5,767 nt of DNA from Oscillospiraceae bacterium (GTDB taxonomy: Bacteria; Bacillota; Clostridia; Oscillospirales; Oscillospiraceae). Of this stretch, positions 1 to 4,793 are shown in pieces. The notes beneath the pieces are model-generated. The model worked only from the letters and a program-made list of their open reading frames with translations, ran no database searches and was not told the origin of the DNA. A program made the position numbers and the translations under genes. Numbering within the stretch: position 1 is the stretch's first letter; each line of letters opens with the position of its first letter. The DNA is taken from assembly GCA_029009035.1 (NCBI GenBank), contig JAQXJQ010000175.1, positions 1-5,767 of the forward strand, read 5' to 3'.

Positions 1-46
1 GGCGCAGTCAAGATGAAAATGGAACAAATGTTTTATTATTTTCCGC

Positions 47-74
47 TTGCATTTTATGCTCACGCGTGTATAAT
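47..74 (+). promoter_or_regulatory. Promoter of the ribU transcription unit
   Basis: A -35 box TTGCAT (47-52) and a perfect -10 box TATAAT (69-74) are separated by 16 bases, so transcription should start near position 81. That is about 17 bases before the first paired base of the FMN aptamer, which is what a riboswitch leader needs. The flanking DNA (1-46) is AT-rich and holds nothing else I can identify. This fits the housekeeping sigma-A consensus well. Confidence 0.8.
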
Positions 75-97
75 ATTGTCAGAAACAAGTGAACAGG

Positions 98-218
98 ATG
101 TCTTCAGGGCGGGGTGAAATTCCCCACTGGCGGTATAGTCCGCGACCCGCAATTTCCATTGCGGCTGATTCGGTGCAACTCCGAAACCAACGGTCACAGT
201 CCGGATGGAAGAAGATGT
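98..218 (+). ncRNA. FMN riboswitch aptamer (RFN element)
   Basis: The conserved RFN core blocks are visible in order: GGGGTGAAATTCCCC (111-125), then ACTGGCGGT, AGTCCGCGA, a variable stem CCGCAAT/ATTGCGG with loop TTCC, a CGG/CCG arm, and GGTCACAGTCCGGATGG running into GAAGAAGAT. The closing helix P1 can be drawn as 98-105 paired with 211-218 (8 bp, including two G-U pairs). The family binds flavin mononucleotide and, in Firmicutes, controls riboflavin synthesis or uptake genes. Here it sits directly in front of a riboflavin transporter, so high FMN should switch uptake off. The identification is secure; helix boundaries were drawn by eye. Confidence 0.97.
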
Positions 219-301
219 GCAAATCCCCTCCCATGATATGCGTTTGCACCTTGAAGTACTGCTGCTTCAAGGGTTTCGTATATTTTGAGGAGGTCTTTTT
301 T
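217..301 (+). promoter_or_regulatory. Riboswitch expression platform masking the ribU ribosome binding site
   Basis: The Shine-Dalgarno GAGGAGGT (287-294) lies 8 bases before the ribU ATG. A long imperfect hairpin can cover it: 227-231 (CCTCC) with 289-293 (GGAGG), a 3-nt internal loop, 235-242 with 278-285 (8 bp with two G-U pairs), and an inner stem 249-256/265-272 (8 bp, loop 257-264). The base of this hairpin is followed at once by TCTTTTTT (294-301), so the same fold resembles an intrinsic terminator. A competing helix GTGCAAA (217-223) with TTTGCAC (243-249) crosses the masking helix and borrows two terminal P1 bases, which makes it a natural anti-sequestor. The model is: FMN bound, P1 formed, SD masked. 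Pairings are seen in the sequence; the switching is inferred. Confidence 0.6.
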
Positions 302-1021
302 ATGGAAAAACTGGCAAAACTCTGGGCCGCAATGCAGGAAAATGTGAGCTTCCTGCTGACCTGCCTGCTGGTCTTCGTGGTGCTGTTCGTGGTGGCCATG
401 GCCCTGGAGCGGCTGTGGCTGAAGCCCACCAGGCAGTCTGCCGCCCGCCGTGCGGCCTACATCGGCATCTTCGCCGCCCTGGCCGCCGTCATCATGTATC
501 TGGAGATCCCCCTGCCCTTCGCCCCCAGCTTCTATAAGCTGGACTTCAGTGAGGTGCCCGTGTTCATCTGCTCCTTCTCCATGGGCCCCGTGGCCGGCGT
601 GGTGTGCGAGCTGGTGAAGGTCATTTTGAAGCTGCTGCTCAAGGGCACCACCACCGCCTTTGTGGGCGACTTCGCCAACTTTGCCGTGGGCTGCTCCTTC
701 GTGCTGCCCGCCACCATCTTCTATCACGCCATGAAGAGCAAGAAGGGCGCCATTGCCGGTATGGCGGTGGGCACCGTGTGCATGACGGTGTTCGGCAGCC
801 TCTTCAACGCCGTCTATCTGCTGCCCGCCTTCTCCAAGCTGTACGGGATGCCCCTGGAGGCCATCATCGCCATGGGCACCAAGGTCAACGGCGCCATCAA
901 CAGCGTGAGCACGCTGGTCCTGTTCGCCGTGGTGCCCTTCAACCTGCTCAAGGGTGTGGTGGTGTCCGTCATCACCTTCCTGCTCTACAAGCGTATCGAG
1001 CGGCTTCTGAAGCTGCGGTAA
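302..1021 (+). CDS. ribU: Riboflavin-specific ECF transporter substrate-binding (S) component RibU
   Basis: This 239-residue membrane protein is the riboflavin-capturing S component that docks on a shared energy-coupling module (EcfA/EcfA'/EcfT), encoded elsewhere, to import vitamin B2. RibU hallmarks are the loop LEIPLPFAP-FYKLDFSEVP at residues 67-86, and the later segments around GTTTAFVGDFANFAVG (115-130) and NAVYLLPAF (169-177). Hydrophobic segments lie at about 50-68, 85-104, 120-140, 148-175 and 199-228. The ATG at 302 is chosen because GAGGAGGT precedes it by 8 bases; in-frame codons upstream run through the riboswitch and are not coding. An extra hydrophobic helix at residues 16-37, followed by a basic stretch (KPTRQSAARR), precedes the normal core and makes the protein about 45 residues longer than typical RibU of about 190. 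The FMN riboswitch upstream independently supports the assignment. Confidence 0.93.
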   Translation: MEKLAKLWAAMQENVSFLLTCLLVFVVLFVVAMALERLWLKPTRQSAARRAAYIGIFAALAAVIMYLEIPLPFAPSFYKLDFSEVPVFICSFSMGPVAGVVCELVKVILKLLLKGTTTAFVGDFANFAVGCSFVLPATIFYHAMKSKKGAIAGMAVGTVCMTVFGSLFNAVYLLPAFSKLYGMPLEAIIAMGTKVNGAINSVSTLVLFAVVPFNLLKGVVVSVITFLLYKRIERLLKLR

Positions 1022-1032
1022 ACCGGCCCATG

Positions 1033-1075
1033 CCCCATCCGCCTCTCACCGGCGGATGGGGATTTTGCATATTTT
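1033..1075 (+). terminator. Intrinsic terminator of ribU
   Basis: A perfect 11-bp stem pairs 1033-1043 (CCCCATCCGCC) with 1051-1061 (GGCGGATGGGG) around a 7-base loop, followed by ATTTT and a second T-rich stretch to about 1075. It begins 12 bases after the ribU stop codon, so ribU is a single-gene unit and hpf must have its own promoter. Confidence 0.85.
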
Positions 1076-1126
1076 GAGAATTTTCTGTGAATATTCCATA
1101 AAGGTGTAGCGGAATGACGGAAAGTG

Positions 1127-1135
1127 TGTTATACT
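1127..1135 (+). promoter_or_regulatory. Extended -10 promoter of hpf
   Basis: TGTTATACT (1127-1135) is an extended -10 element: TG, one base, then TATACT. No good -35 box is found at the usual distance (the bases near 1107-1112 read TAGCGG), which is common for extended -10 promoters. Transcription would start near 1142 and give a leader of about 60 bases. Confidence 0.6.
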
Positions 1136-1145
1136 CTTTTCACAA

Positions 1146-1184
1146 GGAGGACATCTCCTCCCTGAGACGCGCCCCCTGTGGGGC
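1146..1184 (+). promoter_or_regulatory. Two consecutive hairpins in the hpf leader
   Basis: Two short perfect hairpins fill the leader between the probable start of transcription and the hpf ribosome binding site. The first pairs GGAGGA (1146-1151) with TCCTCC (1156-1161) around CATC. The second pairs GCCCC (1171-1175) with GGGGC (1180-1184) around CTGT. The first has a strong Shine-Dalgarno-like GGAGG in its 5' arm with no start codon behind it. The true SD, AAAAGGAG (1185-1192), follows the second hairpin immediately. The CCTCC arm of hairpin 1 could instead pair with this SD region, so a role in translational control or mRNA stability is possible but unproven. Confidence 0.5.
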
Positions 1185-1201
1185 AAAAGGAGCTGAAGAG
1201 C

Positions 1202-1744
1202 ATGAAGTTTACATTTACCGAGAAGAAAGTCAACCTGCCCAAGAGACTGCGCGACTATGCGGAAAAGAAAGTCGGCAAACTTGAGAGATACTTTAAGACG
1301 GACAGCGAGGCAAATCTGGTCTTCAGTGTGGAAAAGGACCGGAACAAGGTGGAGCTTACCATCCGTTCCGGCAGTACCATCCTTCGGGTGGCGGAGAGCA
1401 CCTCCGATATGTTCGCCTCTGTGGACGCCGCTGTGACCTCCATGGAGCGCCAGCTGCGCAAGCATAAGTCCCGCCTGGAGAAGCGCCTGCGTCAGGACGC
1501 CTTTGAGCGCACCGTGGACGAGGCCTCCACCTTCGTGCCCGAGGTGGAGGAGGTGGGCGACTTTGAGGTGGTGCGCACCAAGAAGTTCTCCATCAAGCCC
1601 ATGAGCGTGGAGGAGGCCATCCTGCAGATGAATTTGCTGGGCCACAGCTTCTATGCCTTCAAGGACGAGCAGAGCGGGACCTTCGCCGTGGTCTATCAGC
1701 GCAACGACGGCGGCTACGGCCTCATTGAGGACGAAGAGGACTGA
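1202..1744 (+). CDS. hpf: Long-form ribosome hibernation promoting factor (HPF/RaiA)
   Basis: This 180-residue cytoplasmic protein binds the 30S decoding region during starvation or stationary phase and, in its long form, pairs two 70S ribosomes into inactive 100S dimers. The N-terminal domain (about residues 1-100) has the beta-alpha-beta layout of the S30AE family, with a basic second helix rich in K/R (82-97). A linker (about 101-121) leads to the C-terminal dimerisation domain (122-176), where the family signature VVRTKKFSIKPMSVEEAI, then LLGHSFYAF, then VVYQRNDGGYGLIE is almost textbook. The length matches the long form. The ATG at 1202 is chosen over an in-frame GTG at 1178 because AAAAGGAG sits 9 bases upstream and the homologous N-terminus (MKFTFTEKK) starts here. 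It is a single-gene unit bounded by its own promoter and terminator. Confidence 0.97.
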   Translation: MKFTFTEKKVNLPKRLRDYAEKKVGKLERYFKTDSEANLVFSVEKDRNKVELTIRSGSTILRVAESTSDMFASVDAAVTSMERQLRKHKSRLEKRLRQDAFERTVDEASTFVPEVEEVGDFEVVRTKKFSIKPMSVEEAILQMNLLGHSFYAFKDEQSGTFAVVYQRNDGGYGLIEDEED

Positions 1745-1760
1745 TCCGTTGCATCATGTT

Positions 1761-1793
1761 ATCCCCGCCGACAAGTGTCGGCGGGGATTTTTT
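1761..1793 (+). terminator. Intrinsic terminator of hpf
   Basis: A near-perfect hairpin pairs 1761-1773 (ATCCCCGCCGACA) with 1776-1788 (TGTCGGCGGGGAT), ending in a six-T run (1788-1793). It starts 17 bases after the hpf stop. Stem strength and T-run make this the clearest factor-independent terminator in the window. Confidence 0.92.
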
Positions 1794-1801
1794 CCGCAAA
1801 G

Positions 1802-1832
1802 TGCAACAATGTGCCATGCCCGGGCGTGTATA
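1802..1832 (+). promoter_or_regulatory. Candidate ECF-type promoter of the sigma factor gene
   Basis: TGCAAC (1802-1807) and CGTGTATA (1825-1832) resemble the AAC -35 core and CGT -10 core of ECF sigma promoters, with 17 bases between AAC and CGT, close to the usual 15-17. ECF sigma genes are commonly autoregulated, so this is a plausible self-activated promoter. The predicted start near 1837 would leave only about 17 bases of leader, just enough for the SD AAAGGAGGT (1838-1846). No good sigma-A promoter is seen in the gap. Motif evidence is short and therefore weak. Confidence 0.4.
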
Positions 1833-1853
1833 GGGTGAAAGGAGGTCGGCAGT

Positions 1854-2324
1854 GTGGAACGAACCAACCGGTTGGAACAATTAGTGGAAGCCCATGGGAA
1901 TACTCTGCTGCGCACCGCGCTGGCCATCCTTGGCGACCCCTATGAGGCGGAGGACGCGGTGCAGGACGCCTTTCTGAAGTATCTGGAAAAGCTGCCGGAG
2001 CTGAGAGATGCCCAGCATGAAAAGGCGTGGCTGCTGAAGGTGACGGCAAACGGCTGCAAAAGCCGTTTGCGGAGCAGAAAGCGCCATCCCGCGGAGGAGC
2101 TGCTGGACGTCTATCCCGCCCCCGACGGGGAGAGCGGCGAGGTGGCGGAGGCGGTGCTGAGCCTGCCCGACCATCAGAGGGCGGCGGTGCATCTCTTCTA
2201 CTACGAGGGGTACTCCACCGAGGAGATCGCCCGTATTCTGGGACAGCGGCCGGGGACGGTGCGCTCCCACCTCAGCAGGGCGCGGGAGAGCCTGCGGCGC
2301 ACATTGAAAGGAGCGGAACTGTGA
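1854..2324 (+). CDS. ECF-family RNA polymerase sigma factor (sigma-70 group 4)
   Basis: This 156-residue cytoplasmic protein should direct RNA polymerase to stress or envelope promoters. It shows only regions 2 and 4, as ECF sigmas do. Region 2 spans about residues 10-75, with AEDAVQDAFLKYLEKL (32-47) for core binding and -10 melting and EKAWLLKVTANGCKSRLRS (56-74) at the region 2.4 position. Region 4 spans 97-152, with the helix-turn-helix YSTEEIARILGQRPGTVRSH at 120-139 followed by LSRARESLRRTL. The GTG start at 1854 is set by AAAGGAGGT (1838-1846) 7 bases upstream; a GTG two bases earlier is out of frame. Its TGA overlaps the GTG of the next gene (shared GTGA, 2321-2324), which indicates translational coupling to the probable anti-sigma factor. 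The sub-group and target regulon cannot be told from sequence. Confidence 0.93.
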   Translation: MERTNRLEQLVEAHGNTLLRTALAILGDPYEAEDAVQDAFLKYLEKLPELRDAQHEKAWLLKVTANGCKSRLRSRKRHPAEELLDVYPAPDGESGEVAEAVLSLPDHQRAAVHLFYYEGYSTEEIARILGQRPGTVRSHLSRARESLRRTLKGAEL

Positions 2325-3322
2325 AACGATATTCTGATTATATGGACCATATCTCCCTGAGCGACACAGCAAGGGAAAAATGGAAGAACCTGTCGGTTGA
2401 GAAGAAGACGGGAGAGTGGAAAAAGTGGGGCGCTGCGGCGGCCGCGGTGGTGCTGGTGGCGGGGGCGGTTGCCATCGGGAGCAGAGGAGGCGGCAGAACC
2501 GTGCCCGCCGATGCCCCCGGGATCCCCGTGGCTCCGCCCATTCCCTCCGCTTCTGCAGGTGTGCAGGAGATCGCGCCGGGCGGCGCACCCGATCCGGTCC
2601 CCGTCAGCGGCGGCGGATATGAGCTGCGGGAGGGACAGGTGGTAAGCTATTATCTGCTGCCCTATATCAACTATCATCAGCAGCCCGACGAGTTGACGGC
2701 TGACTACTCTCTGGCTCCTCCGGGGGCGCTGAGCCGGGAATGTACCGTTGACGATGTGCTGGCCCTTTTGGGGGGTGAGAGTGCGCTGAAAGATCACCTC
2801 AACTGGGGCGGTCTGGAGGTGTCCGGCGTGCTGTGGTTCCTGGAGGACGGCACCCCCTGTGCCGCCTTTGTCAACCTGAGCGGCGCGGAGGTGGAGATCC
2901 GCGTGGAACTGATGCAGGGTTCTTCGGTTCCGGAGGATGTGATCCTCCCCGACGAGCGCTACAGCCGTGGCATGGTCTGGGATGTGGAATATGTTGCCCT
3001 GCGCAATGTGGGCTATGCGGTGGTGGACGGCGTGGAGATGAAGGAGAGCCGCAAGCTGTCCTTCTTTGACCGGGATATGGGGCATAAGCTCACCGTGTAC
3101 GGCACCGACGCCGGGTATGTGGAGAACCTCTGCGCCCGATTTTTCCGCTGGGCCCATGCGGAAGGGTTTGACCTGACGGCTCTGAGCGTTGACGGCTCGA
3201 AGCCCTGGGCGGCTGAAGTGCCGGATACCGGGTCTGATCGGGAGATCTCTGCAGGCGATCCCATGTGGGAAAGCGGCGAATACGGCGGTGAAACTCAGCC
3301 CGTTGTGCCGACACAGGGGTAA
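2321..3322 (+). CDS. Probable membrane-anchored anti-sigma factor with an unrecognised extracellular domain
   Basis: This 333-residue single-pass membrane protein is inferred to hold the upstream ECF sigma factor inactive until an envelope signal is sensed. A short cytoplasmic N-terminus (1-36), containing YSDYMDHISLSDTAREKWKN, resembles the YxxAMDxIxxS-type N-termini of many clostridial anti-sigma factors. It lacks the HxxxCxxC zinc anti-sigma motif. One hydrophobic helix lies at 37-53 (GAAAAAVVLVAGAVAIG), then a Pro/Gly/Ala-rich linker (54-98), and a globular region at about 99-290 that begins YELREGQVVSYYLLPY; I do not recognise its fold. Cysteines at 141, 180 and 271 are the only ones I see. 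The tail (291-333) is polar and acidic. The GTG start at 2321 follows AAAGGAG (2307-2313) by 7 bases and overlaps the sigma stop. Role rests on gene order and topology; homology is not shown. Confidence 0.75.
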   Translation: MKRYSDYMDHISLSDTAREKWKNLSVEKKTGEWKKWGAAAAAVVLVAGAVAIGSRGGGRTVPADAPGIPVAPPIPSASAGVQEIAPGGAPDPVPVSGGGYELREGQVVSYYLLPYINYHQQPDELTADYSLAPPGALSRECTVDDVLALLGGESALKDHLNWGGLEVSGVLWFLEDGTPCAAFVNLSGAEVEIRVELMQGSSVPEDVILPDERYSRGMVWDVEYVALRNVGYAVVDGVEMKESRKLSFFDRDMGHKLTVYGTDAGYVENLCARFFRWAHAEGFDLTALSVDGSKPWAAEVPDTGSDREISAGDPMWESGEYGGETQPVVPTQG

Positions 3323-3340
3323 CCAGCATAATATGAAACA

Positions 3341-3382
3341 CGAGCCCGATGGGAGATCCCCCATCGGGCTCGCTTGTTTTTT
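3341..3382 (+). terminator. Intrinsic terminator between convergent genes
   Basis: A perfect 13-bp stem pairs 3341-3353 (CGAGCCCGATGGG) with 3360-3372 (CCCATCGGGCTCG) around AGATCC. A T-run (3377-3382) follows on the plus strand, making it the terminator of the sigma/anti-sigma pair. The convergent minus-strand gene ends inside this T-run: its TAA is 3381-3383. On the minus strand the same hairpin is followed only by TGTTTCAT, so termination in that direction should be weaker. Confidence 0.9.
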
Positions 3383-3605
3383 ATTCTCCGGGCGTGCTGG
3401 AGAGGACCTTACCCAGGTTCCACAGCGTGGCGGCCTGCTGTGCGGCTTTTAACTGCTCTTCGGCAGAGCGGTACTCCACCTCCACGGTGTGGCATCCGCA
3501 GTCCAGGCACATCACATAATAGCACCAGCCGTTCTCCTCTTCCAGCAAAGGGGAGCCGTGGCACAGAGGGCAGTCCAGCAAATTGACTTCCTGATGAATA
3601 TCCAT
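3381..3605 (-). CDS. Small Lar-like zinc-ribbon protein
   Basis: This 74-residue cytoplasmic protein has a two-knuckle zinc ribbon: CPLC at residues 12-15 and CLDC at 33-36, separated by an aromatic beta-hairpin (NGWCYYVMC, 25-33), then an acidic/Ala-rich helix ending in ALWN-like TLWNLGK (60-66). This order, CPxC, GW-YV-C, CxxCG, and a terminal LWN, is the pattern of the Lar/restriction-alleviation-like small proteins common in phages and Firmicutes. Two further cysteines (28 and 38) are present. The ATG at 3605 is chosen because GGGAGA lies about 8 bases before it; upstream in-frame ATGs lack an SD and fall within or before the promoter. It has its own promoter and converges on the sigma operon. 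Anti-restriction activity is not implied by the fold; many such proteins have no known role. Confidence 0.75.
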   Translation of the reverse strand: MDIHQEVNLLDCPLCHGSPLLEEENGWCYYVMCLDCGCHTVEVEYRSAEEQLKAAQQAATLWNLGKVLSSTPGE

Positions 3606-3633
3606 AGCGATCTCTCCCGTGTTGTTTTGTGCC

Positions 3634-3662
3634 ATTATATCCCAGAGCGTGGGGAAATACAA
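3634..3662 (-). promoter_or_regulatory. Promoter of the Lar-like gene
   Basis: On the minus strand, TTGTAT (3657-3662) and a perfect TATAAT (3634-3639) are separated by 17 bases. The start would be near 3627, giving a leader of about 22 bases that holds the GGGAGA ribosome binding site. The -10 is ideal and the -35 matches only at TTG. Confidence 0.65.
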
Positions 3663-3689
3663 TCTGTTTTTCCGTTTGTTCCCAAGACC

Positions 3690-3718
3690 TTGCCTTTTTT
3701 GCCGCAAACTGGTACAAT
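3690..3718 (+). promoter_or_regulatory. Promoter of the WYL regulator gene, divergent from the Lar-like promoter
   Basis: TTGCCT (3690-3695), a 17-base spacer, and TACAAT (3713-3718) preceded by TG one base away (3710-3711) form a good sigma-A promoter with an extended -10. Transcription would start near 3725, about 50 bases before the ATG. The start lies roughly 100 bases from that of the divergent Lar-like gene. Confidence 0.75.
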
Positions 3719-3775
3719 AGTCCTGAATATTGGACATGACTTTTGACAAGATCAAACCGTAAGGAGGTGGCGGAA

Positions 3776-4753
3776 ATGGCAAGAAGCGCGAATCAAAAGC
3801 GGAAGCTGCCTGTTCTGGCCAAGCTGCTGCTGCAGAAAAGCGACGAGGAGCACCCCATTCCCATCAGCGAGATGGTGGAGGAGCTGGAGCGCTGGGGCAT
3901 GACCGCTGAGCGCAAGAGCATCTATGACGACATGGCGCAGCTGACGGAGCTGGGGCTGGACGTGCAGCACCGGGGCGGCAGGGACGGCGGATGGTTCGTG
4001 GGAGAGCGGGATTTCGAGCTGGCGGAGCTGAAGCTGCTGGTGGATGCGGTGCAGTCCAGCCGTTTTCTCACCCAGCGGAAGAGCGCCGCCCTCATCCACA
4101 AGCTGGAGGGACTGGCCTCGGTGCATCAGGCCCGGCAGCTTCAGCGGCAGGTCTATGTGGACCGCCGGATCAAGACCATGAACGAGAGCATTTTCTACAA
4201 TGTGGACAAGCTTCACGCCGCCATCGGCGCCAACCGGGTCATCACCTTCCGGTATTTTGAGTACAACACGAAGAAGGAGCGGGTCTTCCGCCATGAGGGC
4301 GCCCGCTATCAGGCGACCCCCTTCGGCCTCATCTGGGACAATGAGAACTATTATCTGGCCGCATGGGACGAGAAGCTGGGGGAGCTGCGCCACTACCGGG
4401 TGGACAAGATGGCGGATATCGTCATCAGCTCCGCCGTGGGCACCGCCAGAGGGGATTGGAACCCCGAGGGCTACGCGGGCCGGCATTTCGGGATGTACTC
4501 CGGACGAGCCTGCCCCCTGCGCCTGCGCTGCCGCTCCCATTTGGCGGGTGTGGTCATCGACCGCTTCGGCAACGATGTGATGCTGGTGCCCGACGGAGAG
4601 GAGCACTTCACTGTCACCGTGGATGTGGTGGCCAGTCCCCCACTGTGGGGCTGGCTCTTCGGCCTGGGCGACGGGGTGGAGATCCTCAGCCCCCAATGGG
4701 CGGCGGAGGAGTTCCGGGACAGACTGAAACAGCTGCTGGCGGTATACGAATAA
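3776..4753 (+). CDS. WYL-domain helix-turn-helix transcriptional regulator (YafY/PafC-like)
   Basis: This 325-residue cytoplasmic regulator has an N-terminal winged helix-turn-helix at about 10-75 (LAKLLLQ at 14-20, SEMVEELERWGMTAERKSIY at 31-50, wing LDVQHRGGRDGGWFVGE). A linking helical region follows (80-140), then a WYL domain at about 146-215 and a C-terminal WCX-type extension (240-325). The WYL signature appears as TPFGLIWDNENYYLAAWDE (181-199) and LRHYRVDKM (204-212). WYL domains bind nucleic acids or small ligands and control repression or activation. The ATG at 3776 is supported by AAGGAGGT (3761-3768) 7 bases upstream; the in-frame ATG at 3743 is upstream of that SD. Length is normal and nothing is broken. 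The next gene follows after 40 bases without a terminator, so it is probably co-transcribed and a likely functional partner. Confidence 0.94.
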   Translation: MARSANQKRKLPVLAKLLLQKSDEEHPIPISEMVEELERWGMTAERKSIYDDMAQLTELGLDVQHRGGRDGGWFVGERDFELAELKLLVDAVQSSRFLTQRKSAALIHKLEGLASVHQARQLQRQVYVDRRIKTMNESIFYNVDKLHAAIGANRVITFRYFEYNTKKERVFRHEGARYQATPFGLIWDNENYYLAAWDEKLGELRHYRVDKMADIVISSAVGTARGDWNPEGYAGRHFGMYSGRACPLRLRCRSHLAGVVIDRFGNDVMLVPDGEEHFTVTVDVVASPPLWGWLFGLGDGVEILSPQWAAEEFRDRLKQLLAVYE

Positions 4754-4755
4754 CA

Positions 4756-4789
4756 CCCTTTGGCCATACTCCTTCCCAAAGGGAGGGAG
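4756..4789 (+). promoter_or_regulatory. Intercistronic hairpin touching the ribosome binding site of the downstream gene
   Basis: CCCTTTGG (4756-4763) pairs perfectly with CCAAAGGG (4776-4783) around a 12-base loop. The 3' arm overlaps the start of the Shine-Dalgarno GGGAGGGAG (4781-4789) of the gene starting at 4794. There is no T-run, so it is not a terminator. It could lower translation of the second gene unless ribosomes finishing the WYL gene open it. The pairing is seen; the effect is inferred. Confidence 0.5.
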
Positions 4790-4793
4790 CGCC

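Noticed and set aside
89..301. In-frame upstream extension of ribU
   Set aside because: It translates the riboswitch aptamer and expression platform. The SD at 287-294 fixes the start at 302.
1021..1201. raiA-motif structured RNA upstream of hpf
   Set aside because: This RNA class is named for lying near raiA/hpf, but the gap holds only a ribU terminator, a promoter and two small hairpins, far too little for that RNA.
1178..1201. Alternative GTG start for hpf
   Set aside because: It lies inside the second leader hairpin, has no SD at a suitable distance, and would add eight residues absent from the family N-terminus.
2201..3364. Long minus-strand reading frame (387 codons) opposite the sigma/anti-sigma pair
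   Set aside because: It is His/Arg/Gly/Gln-rich with no family features, and lies opposite two well-supported genes. High GC produces long antisense frames.
3752..4756. Minus-strand reading frame (334 codons) opposite the WYL gene
   Set aside because: The plus strand carries an unmistakable WYL regulator with a good SD and promoter. The antisense product is low-complexity and unrecognisable.
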